A DNA stretch of 64,000 nucleotides from Azospirillum humicireducens (GTDB taxonomy: Bacteria; Pseudomonadota; Alphaproteobacteria; Azospirillales; Azospirillaceae), in assembly GCF_001639105.2 (NCBI RefSeq), contig NZ_CP015285.1, forward strand, positions 2,844,001-2,908,000, in the 5' to 3' direction. Of this stretch, positions 45,995 through 56,034 are shown piece by piece; positions within the stretch are counted from its first letter, which is position 1, and every line of letters begins with the position of its first letter. Under the pieces are notes generated by a model. The model saw only the letters and a program-made list of their open reading frames with translations, was not told the DNA's origin and did no database searches. Position numbers and translations under genes: made by a program.

Positions 45995-47050
45995 GTGATC
46001 ATCGAAAGCGACCTCAAGCTCGACTTCAAGGATGTGCTGATCCGGCCGAAACGCAGCACGCTGCAAAGCCGCAACGACGTGGACGTCAACCGGACCTTCA
46101 CCTTCCTGCACACCCAGCGCGACTGGACCGGCTTCCCGCTGATCGCCGCCAACATGGACGTCACCGGAAGCATGGGCATGGCCCGCGCCCTGTCGCGCTT
46201 CGGTGCCATGACCGCCCTGCACAAGCATTACAAGGCGGACGAGCTGGTCGAATTCTTCCAGGCGGAGGCGGAATCCGCCGTCCAGTCGAACGTCTTCTAT
46301 TCGATGGGCATCGCCGATGCCGACCATGACAAGTTCCGGGCGGTGAAGGCCAAGGCGCCGGTGGGGAAGATCTGCCTGGACGTCGCCAACGGCTATACCG
46401 AGCGTTTCGTCGAGGTGATCGCGCGCCTGCGCGAGGAGAACCCGGAGACCGTCATCATGGCCGGCAACGTCGTCACCGGCGACATGACGGAGGCGCTGCT
46501 GCTGGCCGGCGCCGACATCGTCAAGGTCGGCATCGGGCCGGGGTCGGTCTGCACCACCCGCAAGATGACCGGCGTCGGTTATCCCCAGCTGTCGGCCATC
46601 ATCGAATGCGCCGACGCCGCCCACGGGCTGAAGGGGCAGGTCTGCGGCGACGGCGGCTGCACGGTGCCGGGCGACATCTCCAAGGCCTATGGCGCCGGCG
46701 CCGACTTCGTGATGCTCGGCGGCATGCTGGCCGGCCATGACGAGTGCGAGGGCGAGATCCGCTACGAGGACAACGACGGCAACCGCGTGCCCGTCGCCAT
46801 GATCTTCTACGGCATGTCGTCGGACACGGCGATGCACAAATATTCCGGCGGCGTCGCCTCCTACCGCGCGTCGGAGGGGAAGACCGTGGAGGTCCCCTAC
46901 CGTGGACCGGTGGAGAACACGATGCAGGAGATCATGGGCGGCGTGCGCAGCATGATGACCTACATCGGCGCCACCCGGTTGAAGGAGGTGCCGAAACGCA
47001 CCACCTTCGTCCGCGTCGGCGCCCAGTTGAACACGGTGTTCGGAGGCTGA
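45995..47050 (+). CDS. guaC: GMP reductase
   Basis: A 351-aa cytoplasmic TIM-barrel enzyme that deaminates GMP to IMP with NADPH. The opening [17 protein letters not shown] is near-diagnostic of GuaC, as opposed to IMP dehydrogenase, and there is no CBS insertion. Starting at GTG 45995 puts the catalytic Cys of [13 protein letters not shown] at residue 186, the position it has in E. coli GuaC; this supports that start. CAGG lies about 8 nt upstream. An imperfect stem-loop at 45901-45924 lies in the leader. It stands just right of the IS remnant and has no purine genes beside it. Confidence 0.94.
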   Translation: MIIESDLKLDFKDVLIRPKRSTLQSRNDVDVNRTFTFLHTQRDWTGFPLIAANMDVTGSMGMARALSRFGAMTALHKHYKADELVEFFQAEAESAVQSNVFYSMGIADADHDKFRAVKAKAPVGKICLDVANGYTERFVEVIARLREENPETVIMAGNVVTGDMTEALLLAGADIVKVGIGPGSVCTTRKMTGVGYPQLSAIIECADAAHGLKGQVCGDGGCTVPGDISKAYGAGADFVMLGGMLAGHDECEGEIRYEDNDGNRVPVAMIFYGMSSDTAMHKYSGGVASYRASEGKTVEVPYRGPVENTMQEIMGGVRSMMTYIGATRLKEVPKRTTFVRVGAQLNTVFGG

Positions 47051-47175
47051 TCGGCAGCACCGGCCGCATGGCTGATCCCTGTCGGCGCCCCCGTCCGATT
47101 CTTGTCTCTTGGTCCTGTTCCGTTCTACTGATTGGGTGAACGGCGAGTCGGATCTTTGCGGGAACGGGAAGACTT

Positions 47176-49065
47176 ATGGACAGGGTGCCCGGCAGCGGAG
47201 CGGATGTCATCCGCGCGCAGTTGCCGACCCTGCCGGATACGCCCGGCGTCTATCGGATGCTGGCGGCCGACGGGTCGGTCCTTTATGTCGGCAAGGCGAA
47301 GAACCTGAAACGCCGGGTGGCCAGCTACACCCGCACCGACGGGCTGGCCAACCGCACCCGGCGGATGGTGGCGCTGACCCGCTCCATGGAGTTCGTCACC
47401 ACCCACACCGAGGCCGAGGCGCTGCTGCTGGAAGCGAACCTGATCCGCAGCCTGCTGCCGCCCTTCAACATCCTGGTGAAGGACGACCGCTCCTTTTCCT
47501 ACATCGTGATTGGCACAAGCAATAAAGGGAGTGGGCACGACTTCCCCCGCCTGATGCAGCACCGCGGCAGCGCAGAGCGGCGGGGAATGCGGGGCAAGGG
47601 CAACCGCCGTGACTCAGACCTGTTCGGCCCCTATGCCTCGCCGCATCTGGTTGGCATGACCATCGCCGCCCTGCAGCGCGCCTTCCTGCTGCGCAGCTGC
47701 GACGACGGCGTCTTCGCCTCCCGCACCCGGCCCTGCCTGCAACACCAGATCAAGCGCTGTTCCGCCCCCTGCGTCGGCCGCGTCAGCGTGGAGGACTACG
47801 CAGCCCAGGTCCAGGGCGTGCGCGACGTGCTGTCCGGCCGCAGTGCCGAGGTGCAGGCGGCGTTCGCCCGCCACATGCTGGACAGTTCCGACCGGCTTGA
47901 CTATGAGGACGCCGCCCGCTGGCGCGACCGCATCCGCGCGCTGACCGCCCTGCAAAGCCGCCAGGACATCAATCTGGAGGATAGGCTGGGCGACGCCGAC
48001 GTGCTGGCCTTGCACCGCGACGGCGGTGCGGCCTGCGTCCAGGCCTTCTTTTTCCGCGGCGGCCGCAACCAGGGCACCCGTGCCTTCTTCCCGCACATCG
48101 ATGCCGAGGAGGAGTCCGGCGACATCCTGGCCGCCTTCGCCGCCCAACTCTATGCCGACACCCCGCCGCCGGACCTGCTGCTGCTGAGCGAACCGGTCGA
48201 GGCGCCGGATCTGCTGGAGGAAGCGCTGAGCCTGTCGTCAGGCCACCGCGTTACCGTCGAATGCCCCAGGCGCGGGCCGAAGCGCCGCGCAGTCGAACAT
48301 GCGCAGACCAACGCCCGCGATGCGCTGGGCCGGCGACTGGCCGAACGCTCCACCCAGACAACCCTGCTGGAAGGGGTGGCACGGGTCTTCGGCCTGCCCG
48401 CCGCCCCGCGCCGCATCGAGATCTACGACACCTCGCATATTCAGGGGTCCTTCCCGGTCGGCGCCATGGTGGTGGCCGGGCCCGAAGGGTTCCAGCGCAA
48501 CGCCTACCGCCGCTTCCACATCCGCGATCCGGAGGCTGCCGGCGACGATTACGCCATGCTGCGCGAGACTTTCACCCGCCGCTTCCACCGCAGCAGCGAG
48601 TCCGGCCCCGATTCTGCCCAGTGGCCCGACCTCGTCCTGATCGACGGCGGACTGGGACAGTTGAACGCGGTGAAGGACGAGCTGGCGATGCTGCGGATCA
48701 CCGGCATTCCGCTGGTCGCCATCGCCAAGGGGCCGGACCGCAATGCCGGGCGCGAGCGCTTCTTCCGCCCCGGCCAACCGCCGCTGACCCTGGCGCCCAA
48801 CGACCCGGTGCTGCATTTCCTGCAAAGGCTGCGCGATGAGGCCCACCGCACCGCCATCGACAGTCACCGCGCCCGCCGCATGAAGGCGATCTCGCACAGC
48901 CGGATCGACGGCATCCCCGGTATCGGCCCGGCCCGCAAGAAGGCGCTGCTCCATCATTTCGGCAGCGCCACTGCCGTGGCCTCCGCCGGGCTGAAGGATC
49001 TGGAAGCCACGCCCGGCATCAGCGCGGCCATCGCGCAAAAGCTCTACGAGCATTTCCACGGATAA
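47176..49065 (+). CDS. uvrC: Excinuclease ABC subunit C
   Basis: A 629-aa nuclease of nucleotide excision repair. The GIY-YIG domain (TPGVYRM, VLYVGKAKNLKRRV) at about 22-100 makes the 3' cut. Next comes a Cys motif region (CLQHQIKRCSAPC near 193-206). The UVR domain (LDYEDAARWRDRI near 240) binds UvrB. An RNase H-like domain (IEIYDTSHIQGS near 417 and VLIDGGLGQLNA near 490) makes the 5' cut, and two helix-hairpin-helix motifs (IDGIPGIGPARKKALL) end it. The loop between the GIY domain and FGPYAS is enlarged by a Gly/Arg/Lys-rich insert (about 114-150). ATG 47176. Confidence 0.97.
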   Translation: MDRVPGSGADVIRAQLPTLPDTPGVYRMLAADGSVLYVGKAKNLKRRVASYTRTDGLANRTRRMVALTRSMEFVTTHTEAEALLLEANLIRSLLPPFNILVKDDRSFSYIVIGTSNKGSGHDFPRLMQHRGSAERRGMRGKGNRRDSDLFGPYASPHLVGMTIAALQRAFLLRSCDDGVFASRTRPCLQHQIKRCSAPCVGRVSVEDYAAQVQGVRDVLSGRSAEVQAAFARHMLDSSDRLDYEDAARWRDRIRALTALQSRQDINLEDRLGDADVLALHRDGGAACVQAFFFRGGRNQGTRAFFPHIDAEEESGDILAAFAAQLYADTPPPDLLLLSEPVEAPDLLEEALSLSSGHRVTVECPRRGPKRRAVEHAQTNARDALGRRLAERSTQTTLLEGVARVFGLPAAPRRIEIYDTSHIQGSFPVGAMVVAGPEGFQRNAYRRFHIRDPEAAGDDYAMLRETFTRRFHRSSESGPDSAQWPDLVLIDGGLGQLNAVKDELAMLRITGIPLVAIAKGPDRNAGRERFFRPGQPPLTLAPNDPVLHFLQRLRDEAHRTAIDSHRARRMKAISHSRIDGIPGIGPARKKALLHHFGSATAVASAGLKDLEATPGISAAIAQKLYEHFHG

Positions 49066-49319
49066 TCACCAACACCAAAACCGCATCAGATCTTGCTACC
49101 GGCAAATACGCTGCCCGAACATCTTGGAGATGTTTTCTGTTACAGAAATACTACATCGCTGCACCCGGCCATAGGGAGAGCATCAATACAATTTTTTATA
49201 AAATTTTAATTATGCTGTGTTTGCATGATGTCCCGGTAAGCGCCCTGAAGGCGGGCCGCGCATGAGTCTGCCCTTTTCCATCTCCATTCCCTCCCCAGAT
49301 CTCATTCGAGGTGAAGGAC

Positions 49320-51011
49320 ATGCTGGCTGACTGGCAAATCCAAACGAAGACAGCGGCCGCGGCCGCGGTGGTCGGGCTCTTTTCCGTGGTGACCGCCGCC
49401 GCCGGGTTCTACGCCCTGGACCGCACGGAACAGGCCATCGGCGATCTGGTCCGCACGCAGAAGGAGCAGCTCAGCGCCTTCGACATGCGCATCGACATCA
49501 TCGCATTGAGCCGGATGGAATATGAGTTGGGCAACGACCCTGCCCAGGCCGGAAACTACACGGCGCAGGCGGACAAGCGCATCGCCGAGATGAAGGAGCG
49601 GCTGGCTGCGATGGGTTCGCCTGCCGACCGCGAGCGGACGGCGAAGGTCGATGCGATCCGCGCCGGCTTCGGTGCTTACGAGACGAAGGTCCGCTCGATG
49701 CTCGACACCGCCAAGGCGGCGGCTGCCAAGGGTGGCGACGAGGGGCGGCAGATGGTGATCGGCGGACTGAAGGCCAGCCGCGACGGCCAGATGGCGCTGA
49801 CCGACGCGGTGAAGGCCTACAACAGCGACGTGTCGAAGCGCACCGAGGCCGCGGTGCTGGAAGCGACGAAGCTGGCGGAGGCGATGAAGATCACGCTGGC
49901 GGTCGCAGCGGCGCTGGCGCTCGGCGCCGGGCTTCTGGTCTCCTTCCTGATCTCCCGTGCCGGTCTGGTGCTGCCGCTCCGCGCACTCATGCAGGAAGTC
50001 CGGCGGATGACGGGCGGCGCCCTCGACAAGACGGTCGAGGGCATCGGCCGCAAGGACGAGATCGGCGAGCTGGCCCGCTCGGTCGAAGGCTTCCGTCTGG
50101 AACTGGTCAAGGGCCGCGAGGTCCAGGCCGAGGTCGACCGCCAGCGCGAACAGGCGCTTGCCCTGGCCAACCGGCGCGAAGGGTTGCTGCGCGCCTTCGA
50201 CAGCGCCATTTCCGGCATCCTGCGCGGCGTCGCGGCCGCGGCCACGGAGCTTGAAAGCACCGCCCGCAGCATGAGCGGCATCTCGCAGAAGTCGATGCAG
50301 CAGGCCACCAGCTCCGCCGCCGCGTCGGAACAGACCTCTTCCAACGTGCAGGCGGTTGCTGCCGCGACGGAGGAGATGAACGCCTCCATCGCCGAGATCG
50401 CCCGTCAGGTGAACCAGAGCACCGAAGTGGCCGGCTCCGCCATGCGGGAGGCCGAGCAGACCAACGCCGTGGTCGGCGATCTCTCCCAGACCGCTCAGCG
50501 CATCGGAGAGGTGGTGTCGCTGATCAGCGACATCGCCGCCCAAACCAACCTTCTGGCCCTGAACGCCACCATCGAGGCCGCGCGTGCCGGCGAGGCGGGC
50601 AAGGGCTTCGCCGTCGTCGCGAGCGAGGTGAAGAGCCTTGCCAGCCAGACCGCCCGCGCCACCGACGAGATTTCCGCGCAGATCCAGGCGATGCAGACGG
50701 TGACCGGCACGGCGGTGACGGCGATCCAGGGCATCGGCATCACCATCGCCCGCATGAACGAGATCGCCACCGCCATTTCCAGCGCCATCACTGAACAGAA
50801 TGCGACGACCGAGGAAATCAGCCGCGCCATCCAGCAGGCCTCCCACGCCACCGCCAGCGTGTCGGCCAGCCTGTCGGAACTGACGGAAGTCGCCGCCCAG
50901 ACGGAAACCGCCGGCGGTCAGGTTCTGTCGGCCGCCCGCGAGTTGTCGCAACAGTCGGAAGCGATGCATCGCGAGGTGGAGGGCTTCCTGTCGCAGATCC
51001 GCGCCGGCTGA
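49320..51011 (+). CDS. Methyl-accepting chemotaxis protein with four-helix-bundle sensor
   Basis: A 563-aa receptor. TM1 about 10-32; a periplasmic helical domain about 33-185 of Tar/4HB_MCP kind ([35 protein letters not shown]); TM2 about 190-212; HAMP about 212-265; a signalling domain with tip [23 protein letters not shown] 49320 is used because GAAGGAC precedes it; a GTG nine bases earlier is in frame. A strongly AT-rich stretch (49120-49225) upstream should hold its promoter. The ligand is not evident from the sequence. It converges on the next gene with 24 bp between stops. Confidence 0.93.
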   Translation: MLADWQIQTKTAAAAAVVGLFSVVTAAAGFYALDRTEQAIGDLVRTQKEQLSAFDMRIDIIALSRMEYELGNDPAQAGNYTAQADKRIAEMKERLAAMGSPADRERTAKVDAIRAGFGAYETKVRSMLDTAKAAAAKGGDEGRQMVIGGLKASRDGQMALTDAVKAYNSDVSKRTEAAVLEATKLAEAMKITLAVAAALALGAGLLVSFLISRAGLVLPLRALMQEVRRMTGGALDKTVEGIGRKDEIGELARSVEGFRLELVKGREVQAEVDRQREQALALANRREGLLRAFDSAISGILRGVAAAATELESTARSMSGISQKSMQQATSSAAASEQTSSNVQAVAAATEEMNASIAEIARQVNQSTEVAGSAMREAEQTNAVVGDLSQTAQRIGEVVSLISDIAAQTNLLALNATIEAARAGEAGKGFAVVASEVKSLASQTARATDEISAQIQAMQTVTGTAVTAIQGIGITIARMNEIATAISSAITEQNATTEEISRAIQQASHATASVSASLSELTEVAAQTETAGGQVLSAARELSQQSEAMHREVEGFLSQIRAG

Positions 51012-51035
51012 CCCCATAGGGAAACATGGCGCCCG

Positions 51036-52337
51036 TTACGGCACCGTCTTTCCGGTGAAGGGGTTCCAACCCAGTGCCGCCAGCGCCGCCCAGGCGGTGG
51101 CGCCAAGGTGGGGCCGGCGGTAATAGAGGAAGTCGTCGGTCTTGCTGTCCGGCCCGATGGCGAGCCCGGTCGTCAGCACCTGCGGCCGGGTGGCATAGAG
51201 GTAGCCGCCTGGGCTGATCTCCTTCAGCAATTCGCCGAACAGCCGGTCGGCATCGCCGCGGCGGCCGACGGCGCGATAGGCGAGTGCCGCCTGCGCCGTA
51301 CCCTCCACCCACATGCCGTCACGGTCGTCGTTGAAATCGAAACCGCCGTCGGCGCCATGGGCACGCTCCGCATAGGCGAGCGCGGCCCGCCAAGCCTCCG
51401 GTGCCTTCGGCAACAGCAACGGCCAGAGCTGGGCATCGAGGCCAGAGGTGGAGGTGCTGACCGTCACCCCGTCCGGCCCGGTCCCGATGGGGAAATGGTC
51501 GCCGCCGGCCGTCCACAGCCTATCGAGGAAGGCGCGCGCCTCGCGCTCCGGCCCGGTAAAATCGTCACCCGAATCCTTGGCCAGCCAGCCGAACAGCGCG
51601 ACCAGATCGGTGTTGTGTTCGGTCGATTTCCAGGTCAGCGGCTGCGGCGCGTCATCGAACCCCTGCAGGCCGCCATTGAATCCGCCAGGACCGCGCGGAT
51701 CGCGGGTGTGCTCGACGGCCCAACGCGCCAGTTCGGCGGCCCCATCACGGAAGCGCTTTTCACCGGTCGATTCCGCCAGGGTGAGCAGGGCCAGTCCGGC
51801 CCAGGCGACGTTGCCGGTCGCGGTGCCGACCTGATAGGGATCCTCGCCCCACTGGTTGCCGACGGCATCCCACCAGCCGTTTGGCGGAATCGGCCGCTGT
51901 TTCTGAGCGCCCGCCCGGTAGGTGTTGCGCAGCCGCCCCTTCCAGCCGGCCCGGTCGAGCGACACCGCGTCAAGCAGCGCCTCGCCGATGCGCAGGGCCT
52001 TGTCGCGCTGGCCGCAGGCGGTCAGCGCCATGATCGCCAGCGCGTTGTCGTAGGTGAAGGCGGCGTTGGACAGCGCCGGCTCCGAGGTGGGGCCGGGGGC
52101 GTAGGAATTGTCGTAGCTGCGCAGGAACAGCGGCCCACGCCCCGAGACCTCGTCCACGCGGGACGCGAGCGCGGCACAGGTCTTCTGGGCCAGTTCCTTC
52201 GCCGGTGCCGCGGGAGCGGCGGAGACGTGAACGCTCATCGCTGCGGAAATTCCGAAGACGACCGCCGCCAGCGTGGCGCTGCGGAACCATCCGGCACGCC
52301 GGGGGAGCACGCGCTTGACGCAGATACGCTTTGACAT
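51036..52337 (-). CDS. Secreted protein of six-hairpin glycosidase-like fold
   Basis: A 433-aa protein with an N-terminal signal (RRAGWFRSATLAAVVFGISAAMSVHVSAAP) after a basic start. The body has repeated helical pairs with Trp/Gly-rich turns (TYDNALAIMALTACGQRD, WDAVGNQWGEDPYQ, GGFDFNDDRDGMWVEGTAQ), as in (alpha/alpha)6-barrel enzymes that act on polysaccharides. Acidic residues in FDFNDDRDGMW and STEHNTDLVAL are candidates for catalysis. I cannot name a substrate or GH family. ATG 52337 is the first start giving a clean signal; the ribosome site is weak. Confidence 0.72.
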   Translation of the reverse strand: MSKRICVKRVLPRRAGWFRSATLAAVVFGISAAMSVHVSAAPAAPAKELAQKTCAALASRVDEVSGRGPLFLRSYDNSYAPGPTSEPALSNAAFTYDNALAIMALTACGQRDKALRIGEALLDAVSLDRAGWKGRLRNTYRAGAQKQRPIPPNGWWDAVGNQWGEDPYQVGTATGNVAWAGLALLTLAESTGEKRFRDGAAELARWAVEHTRDPRGPGGFNGGLQGFDDAPQPLTWKSTEHNTDLVALFGWLAKDSGDDFTGPEREARAFLDRLWTAGGDHFPIGTGPDGVTVSTSTSGLDAQLWPLLLPKAPEAWRAALAYAERAHGADGGFDFNDDRDGMWVEGTAQAALAYRAVGRRGDADRLFGELLKEISPGGYLYATRPQVLTTGLAIGPDSKTDDFLYYRRPHLGATAWAALAALGWNPFTGKTVP

Positions 52338-52421
52338 CGACACCGCCGGCCAGTTCCACAAAGGTCCAGATATGGCCCTTTTGCCGGCCGGCGGCAACCG
52401 AACCGGAAAGGGAGCGCCACC

Positions 52422-52892
52422 TTACAGCGGCGCCAGCCCCGCCATCATGTGCTTCTTACGGTCGGCGTAGGCGCTGCCAAGTTCGGCGGCGCGGGAATCG
52501 TCCAGGACGTCCTTGGCCTCCTCGAACAGTTCCTCCTCCTCTTCGTCCAAATGGTGGCGGACCAGCTCGCCCAGCACCTGGAGCTTTTCCTTCCAGCCGC
52601 TGTCGCTGGTCTTCATCGCGTTCAGCTCGTCCAGCAGGCCGTTGATCAGATGATGCTCGTTCAGCCCCTCGATGGTCTCCGACTTCGCCTCCTTGGCCTT
52701 CTTCAGCGAGGCGTAGAACACGCCCTCCTCGACCTTGGAATGGGCCCACAGCTCGCGCTGCAGCTCCTCGAAGACCGCGCGGCCGCTGCCGTTGGCCTTC
52801 TCGGTCTGATCGAGAAGGCGGCGGATGGTGTCGTGGTCGGTCTTGATGCGGGCGAAGATGTCGGCCTGGGTACCGGTGGTCTTGCTGGCCAT
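52422..52892 (-). CDS. Hemerythrin HHE-domain protein
   Basis: A 156-aa cytoplasmic four-helix protein. Iron-ligand candidates follow the HHE pattern: His20 (KTDHDTI), His in LWAHSKVEEGVFY, the pair in NEHHLINGLL, and His-His plus acidic residues in VRHHLDEEEEELF. Such proteins bind a di-iron centre and oxygen or nitric oxide, and help in redox stress. ATG 52892 follows AAGGA. Length and spacing fit the HHE family. It sits with UspA and a small His/Cys protein in a likely stress block, but each is separately spaced. Confidence 0.88.
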   Translation of the reverse strand: MASKTTGTQADIFARIKTDHDTIRRLLDQTEKANGSGRAVFEELQRELWAHSKVEEGVFYASLKKAKEAKSETIEGLNEHHLINGLLDELNAMKTSDSGWKEKLQVLGELVRHHLDEEEEELFEEAKDVLDDSRAAELGSAYADRKKHMMAGLAPL

Positions 52893-53004
52893 CGTCGGGG
52901 TCCTTGGCAATTGTCGGGGGCGGCCGCCGGAAGGCAGCCGCGGAATTGATTGCCAATAGAACCCCGCCGCGGCCGGACTGTTCCCTGCGACCGCTGCCGC
53001 CGGC

Positions 53005-53265
53005 TCAGCCTTCGGGATGCGTTTCCACGAATTCCCGCAGCGTGCGCATCAGGTCCACCGCATGGGCGACCTGCCCGTGGGCACAGGCCTCCGCGATGTC
53101 GTCGGCGATGATGTGGGCGATGCGGTCGGCTCCGCCGGGGCAGTGGGCAAGGCAATGCCCCATCTCCACGGCGACCATTTCCGGAACATGTTCGTGTTCG
53201 GCGATCGCGTCGATCTCGGCTTCGGTGAGATCGCTCAGCGCGATGCAGTCCTTGATCGTCAACAT
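53005..53265 (-). CDS. Small His/Cys-containing protein of unknown function (86 aa)
   Basis: An 86-aa acidic cytoplasmic protein. It starts MLTIKDCIALSDLTEAEIDAI, then HEHVPEMVAVEMGHCLAHCP near 24-43, so three His and two Cys in a short stretch could bind a metal, and ends in helix AVDLMRTLREFVETHPEG. GGGAGGAACGC precedes ATG 53265, so it is surely translated. I recall similar small proteins near uspA genes in other proteobacteria but know no function. It lies between the hemerythrin gene and uspA, both on the same strand. Confidence 0.78.
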   Translation of the reverse strand: MLTIKDCIALSDLTEAEIDAIAEHEHVPEMVAVEMGHCLAHCPGGADRIAHIIADDIAEACAHGQVAHAVDLMRTLREFVETHPEG

Positions 53266-53362
53266 GGCGCGTTCCTCCCAGGAACGGCCGGACTGCCCCG
53301 TGGTCAGGGTCGAAAATCGGTCCTGCTGACCGGCGCCCTGCAAATGCCAGCGCCGCACGGTA

Positions 53363-53385
53363 CCCCGCCAATGCAAGCGGCGGGG
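53363..53385 (-). terminator. Stem-loop between uspA and the 86-aa gene
   Basis: CCCCGCC and GGCGGGG form a 7-bp stem with a 9-nt loop about 30 bp beyond the uspA stop. No T-run follows, so it may only slow or partly end transcription. Confidence 0.45.
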
Positions 53386-53414
53386 AAACCGCGCGGCCGA
53401 AGACCGGCAAAAAT

Positions 53415-54281
53415 TCAGTGAGCCATCAGAACCGGCAGCCCGGCGTGGTTCAGCACGTAGCGCGTGACACCGCCCAGGATCATTTCCCGCATCCGGCTGT
53501 GGCCATAGCCGCCCATCACAAGCAGGTCGGCGCCCAGCTCCACGGCTTTCTTGGTGACCGTCTCCCCAACGGGTTCCGATCCCGGATACAATATAGTTAA
53601 CTCAGGATTAACACCTTGCCAAGCGAGATAATCGGCGATGCGGCGTCCTGTCGCAGCCTCGGTCACCGAGGTCTCGGCGGTCAGCACGACAGCGCGCTCG
53701 GCGCTGCGCAGGAAGGGCAGCGCCGCGGCGACGGCGCGGGTCGCCTCCGCCTTGCCGTTCCAGGCGACGGCAACGGTGCGGCCGATCTCCGCCGGCAGGT
53801 CCTTCGGCACCAGCAGCACCGGCCGGGCGGAGCCCAGCAGCGCGGTTTCCATGGTGGTGTAGCCCTGGGTGTCGGCCTCGATGGAGGTGTGGGCGCAGAC
53901 GATCAGGTCGGACAGGCGACCTTCCGCCGGCACCACGTCCTCCAGCCGCCCGATCACTTCGCGCCAGGCGGCGGACGGAGCCTCGATCCCGCCGGGGACG
54001 TCGCGCAGTTCGATCCCGGCTTCGGCGATCACCGTGTCGAAATGACGGCGGGCGGCGGCGCGGTGATTGTTCGATTCCGTCTCCGCCGCGCGCATGATCT
54101 CGTCCACCATGGCGCCGGACATGCCCTCGCCCAGCATCGGCACGGCATCGCGCGGGTCGAGGCGGACGAACAGGGCGACGAGATGCGCGTCGAAATCCTT
54201 CGCAACCGCGACCGCGCCCTTCAGGGCCACCGGATCGTTGTCACTGCCGCACAGCGGCACAAGGATGGTCTTGTAGGTCAT
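53415..54281 (-). CDS. Universal stress protein, UspA family
   Basis: A 288-aa cytoplasmic protein built of two UspA-like halves. The first begins YKTILVPLCGSDND at residue 3 and is degenerate. The second ends with the ATP-binding signature GGYGHSRMREMILGGVTRYVL near 260-280 (pattern G-x2-G-x9-G-S-like). Tandem UspA proteins act in resistance to oxidative or nutrient stress; molecular roles vary. ATG 54281 follows GGGAGGAGTCC. It precedes the 86-aa and hemerythrin genes on the same strand, suggesting shared stress control. Confidence 0.92.
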   Translation of the reverse strand: MTYKTILVPLCGSDNDPVALKGAVAVAKDFDAHLVALFVRLDPRDAVPMLGEGMSGAMVDEIMRAAETESNNHRAAARRHFDTVIAEAGIELRDVPGGIEAPSAAWREVIGRLEDVVPAEGRLSDLIVCAHTSIEADTQGYTTMETALLGSARPVLLVPKDLPAEIGRTVAVAWNGKAEATRAVAAALPFLRSAERAVVLTAETSVTEAATGRRIADYLAWQGVNPELTILYPGSEPVGETVTKKAVELGADLLVMGGYGHSRMREMILGGVTRYVLNHAGLPVLMAH

Positions 54282-54468
54282 GGACTCCTCCCGGACCGGT
54301 TCGAGCGGCCCTTCCCGGACGGCGCCGATCCGCCCGCCGGTGCGGCGGGGCATTCACCGTGCCGTCGTTCGCCCCATCATCATAACGGTATGGTCATCGC
54401 GGTCCACGGCCCGGGGCGGAGCCGTCGACCTTCGATGGTCGGCCCTTAACATGTTGTCCGTCCTGCAA

Positions 54469-56034
54469 TTAGGCCAAGCTTGCACGGGCGTCGTCCAGCA
54501 CATCCGCTGCAACCCTGCCAGCATCCAGGCGCGTCCAATCGATTGTACCCAAATCGTAGTTTTCCTGCCGCTCCGCCACGTCGGCGGTGGCGTCGGACGC
54601 GTCGTTGCGACGATTGGCCACACGCTCCACCCGCGCGGTCAACGGCGCCTCCAGCCAGATCCCGTCGAATCGCACGCCGGCATCGGCGGCTATCGAGGCG
54701 AGGCGGCGGCGCTCCGCCGGCCGGGCGCTGACCGCATCGACGACCACCGCATGCCCCGCCGCCAGCACGGCCGCGGCCCGCCGGTACAGCTCGGCATAGA
54801 CCCGCTCCGTGACGGCGGGGGCATAGCCGTCCTCCGGCAGCCGGTCGGTGTCGGCCACGCCGCACAGCCGCTTGCGCAGGACGTCGGTGCGCAGGACCAC
54901 CGCGCCCGGTGCCGGCCCCAGCCCTGGGGCCAGCCCTTCGGCAAGGCATGTCTTGCCGGTGCCGGACAGGCCGCCGACCGCGACCAGCCGCGCGGGTGCC
55001 GGGTCGAGCGCCGCCAGCGCGTGGTCCAGATACCGCCGCGCCTCCTCCGACAGACCGGACGCCGTGCCACCCAGCCGCAGCGTGGCGGCCAGCACCTTGG
55101 CGCGGACCGCGGCGCGCAGCGACAGAAACAGCGGCAGCGCCGCCAGCCCGCCGCAATCCCCCGTCTCCTCCAGATAGCGGTTCAGCACGACCGTGCCGAG
55201 CGGCCGCAGCCCCCGGTGATCGAGATCCATCAGCAGGAAGGCAAGGTCGTAGAAGACGTCGGCGACCGCCAGCGCCTCGTCGAACTCGATGGCGTCGAAC
55301 AGGGTCGGCTCGCCGTCCAGCAGGACGATGTTGCGCAGATGCAGGTCGCCATGGCCGTGCCGGACGAAGCCGCTCCGCCGCCGCTCCTCCAGCAGCGGCG
55401 CCAGCCGGTCCAGCGCCGCCGCGGTGCGCACCGCCAGCCGCGCCACCAGGGCTTCGGGGAACAGGTCGGAAGCGGCGCGCAGATCCTCCAGATTGCCATC
55501 GGCGACCGCCCGCATCGCCGCCGCGCCGCCGCCATCCGGCCTGGGAGCGGCCTCGCGATGAAAGGCGGCGATCCGTTCGGCCAGCCGGCGCATCAGCTCC
55601 GGGGTCAGCCGGTGCCGCTCCGCCATGCGGTCGAACAGCCCGTCGTCGGGGAAGCGCATCATCGACACAACCCAATCGACGGCATCCTCCGCGCCGCCGC
55701 CTTCATCCAGGAACAGCCGTCCGTCGGCGCCGCGGCGGAGCGCCACCACCTCCCGATAGAGCGCCGGCGCGGTGCGGCGGTTGATCGCCAGTTCCGCCAA
55801 GCAGGCGGCGTGGCGCTTCTCCACCGTCGAGTAATCCAGATAAGGATACCGCACCGCGCGCTTCAGCTTCAGCGCGCGGTCGCCGGCCAGGAAAACCAGG
55901 GCGGCATGGGTGTCGATCCGCTCCACCGCCTGCCCGTCATGCGCGCGCGGGTCGTCCAGGAAGGCGATCGCCTCCTCCTGCCGGTCATGCCCCCGGAGTG
56001 GGCTTGGCTGCCGATCGATGGGGTGCGCGGTCAT
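54469..56034 (-). CDS. Bifunctional APH-like kinase / P-loop ATPase
   Basis: A 521-aa cytoplasmic two-domain protein. The N-terminal half (about 20-330) is an aminoglycoside-phosphotransferase-like kinase: the catalytic loop HGDLHLRN is at 228-235 and the metal motif FDAIEFDE near 246-253. The C-terminal half (about 345-520) is a gluconokinase/zeta-like P-loop domain: Walker A GGLSGTGKT at 354-362, with VVVDAVSARPAERR later. Such fusions are widespread in proteobacteria, often near stress genes; the substrates are unknown and antibiotic resistance should not be assumed. ATG 56034. The uspA gene follows 187 bp downstream. Confidence 0.9.
   Translation of the reverse strand: MTAHPIDRQPSPLRGHDRQEEAIAFLDDPRAHDGQAVERIDTHAALVFLAGDRALKLKRAVRYPYLDYSTVEKRHAACLAELAINRRTAPALYREVVALRRGADGRLFLDEGGGAEDAVDWVVSMMRFPDDGLFDRMAERHRLTPELMRRLAERIAAFHREAAPRPDGGGAAAMRAVADGNLEDLRAASDLFPEALVARLAVRTAAALDRLAPLLEERRRSGFVRHGHGDLHLRNIVLLDGEPTLFDAIEFDEALAVADVFYDLAFLLMDLDHRGLRPLGTVVLNRYLEETGDCGGLAALPLFLSLRAAVRAKVLAATLRLGGTASGLSEEARRYLDHALAALDPAPARLVAVGGLSGTGKTCLAEGLAPGLGPAPGAVVLRTDVLRKRLCGVADTDRLPEDGYAPAVTERVYAELYRRAAAVLAAGHAVVVDAVSARPAERRRLASIAADAGVRFDGIWLEAPLTARVERVANRRNDASDATADVAERQENYDLGTIDWTRLDAGRVAADVLDDARASLA

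Noticed and set aside
54469-56034. Aminoglycoside resistance gene
   Set aside because: APH-like motifs are present, but fusion to a P-loop kinase marks a widespread housekeeping group, not a resistance determinant.
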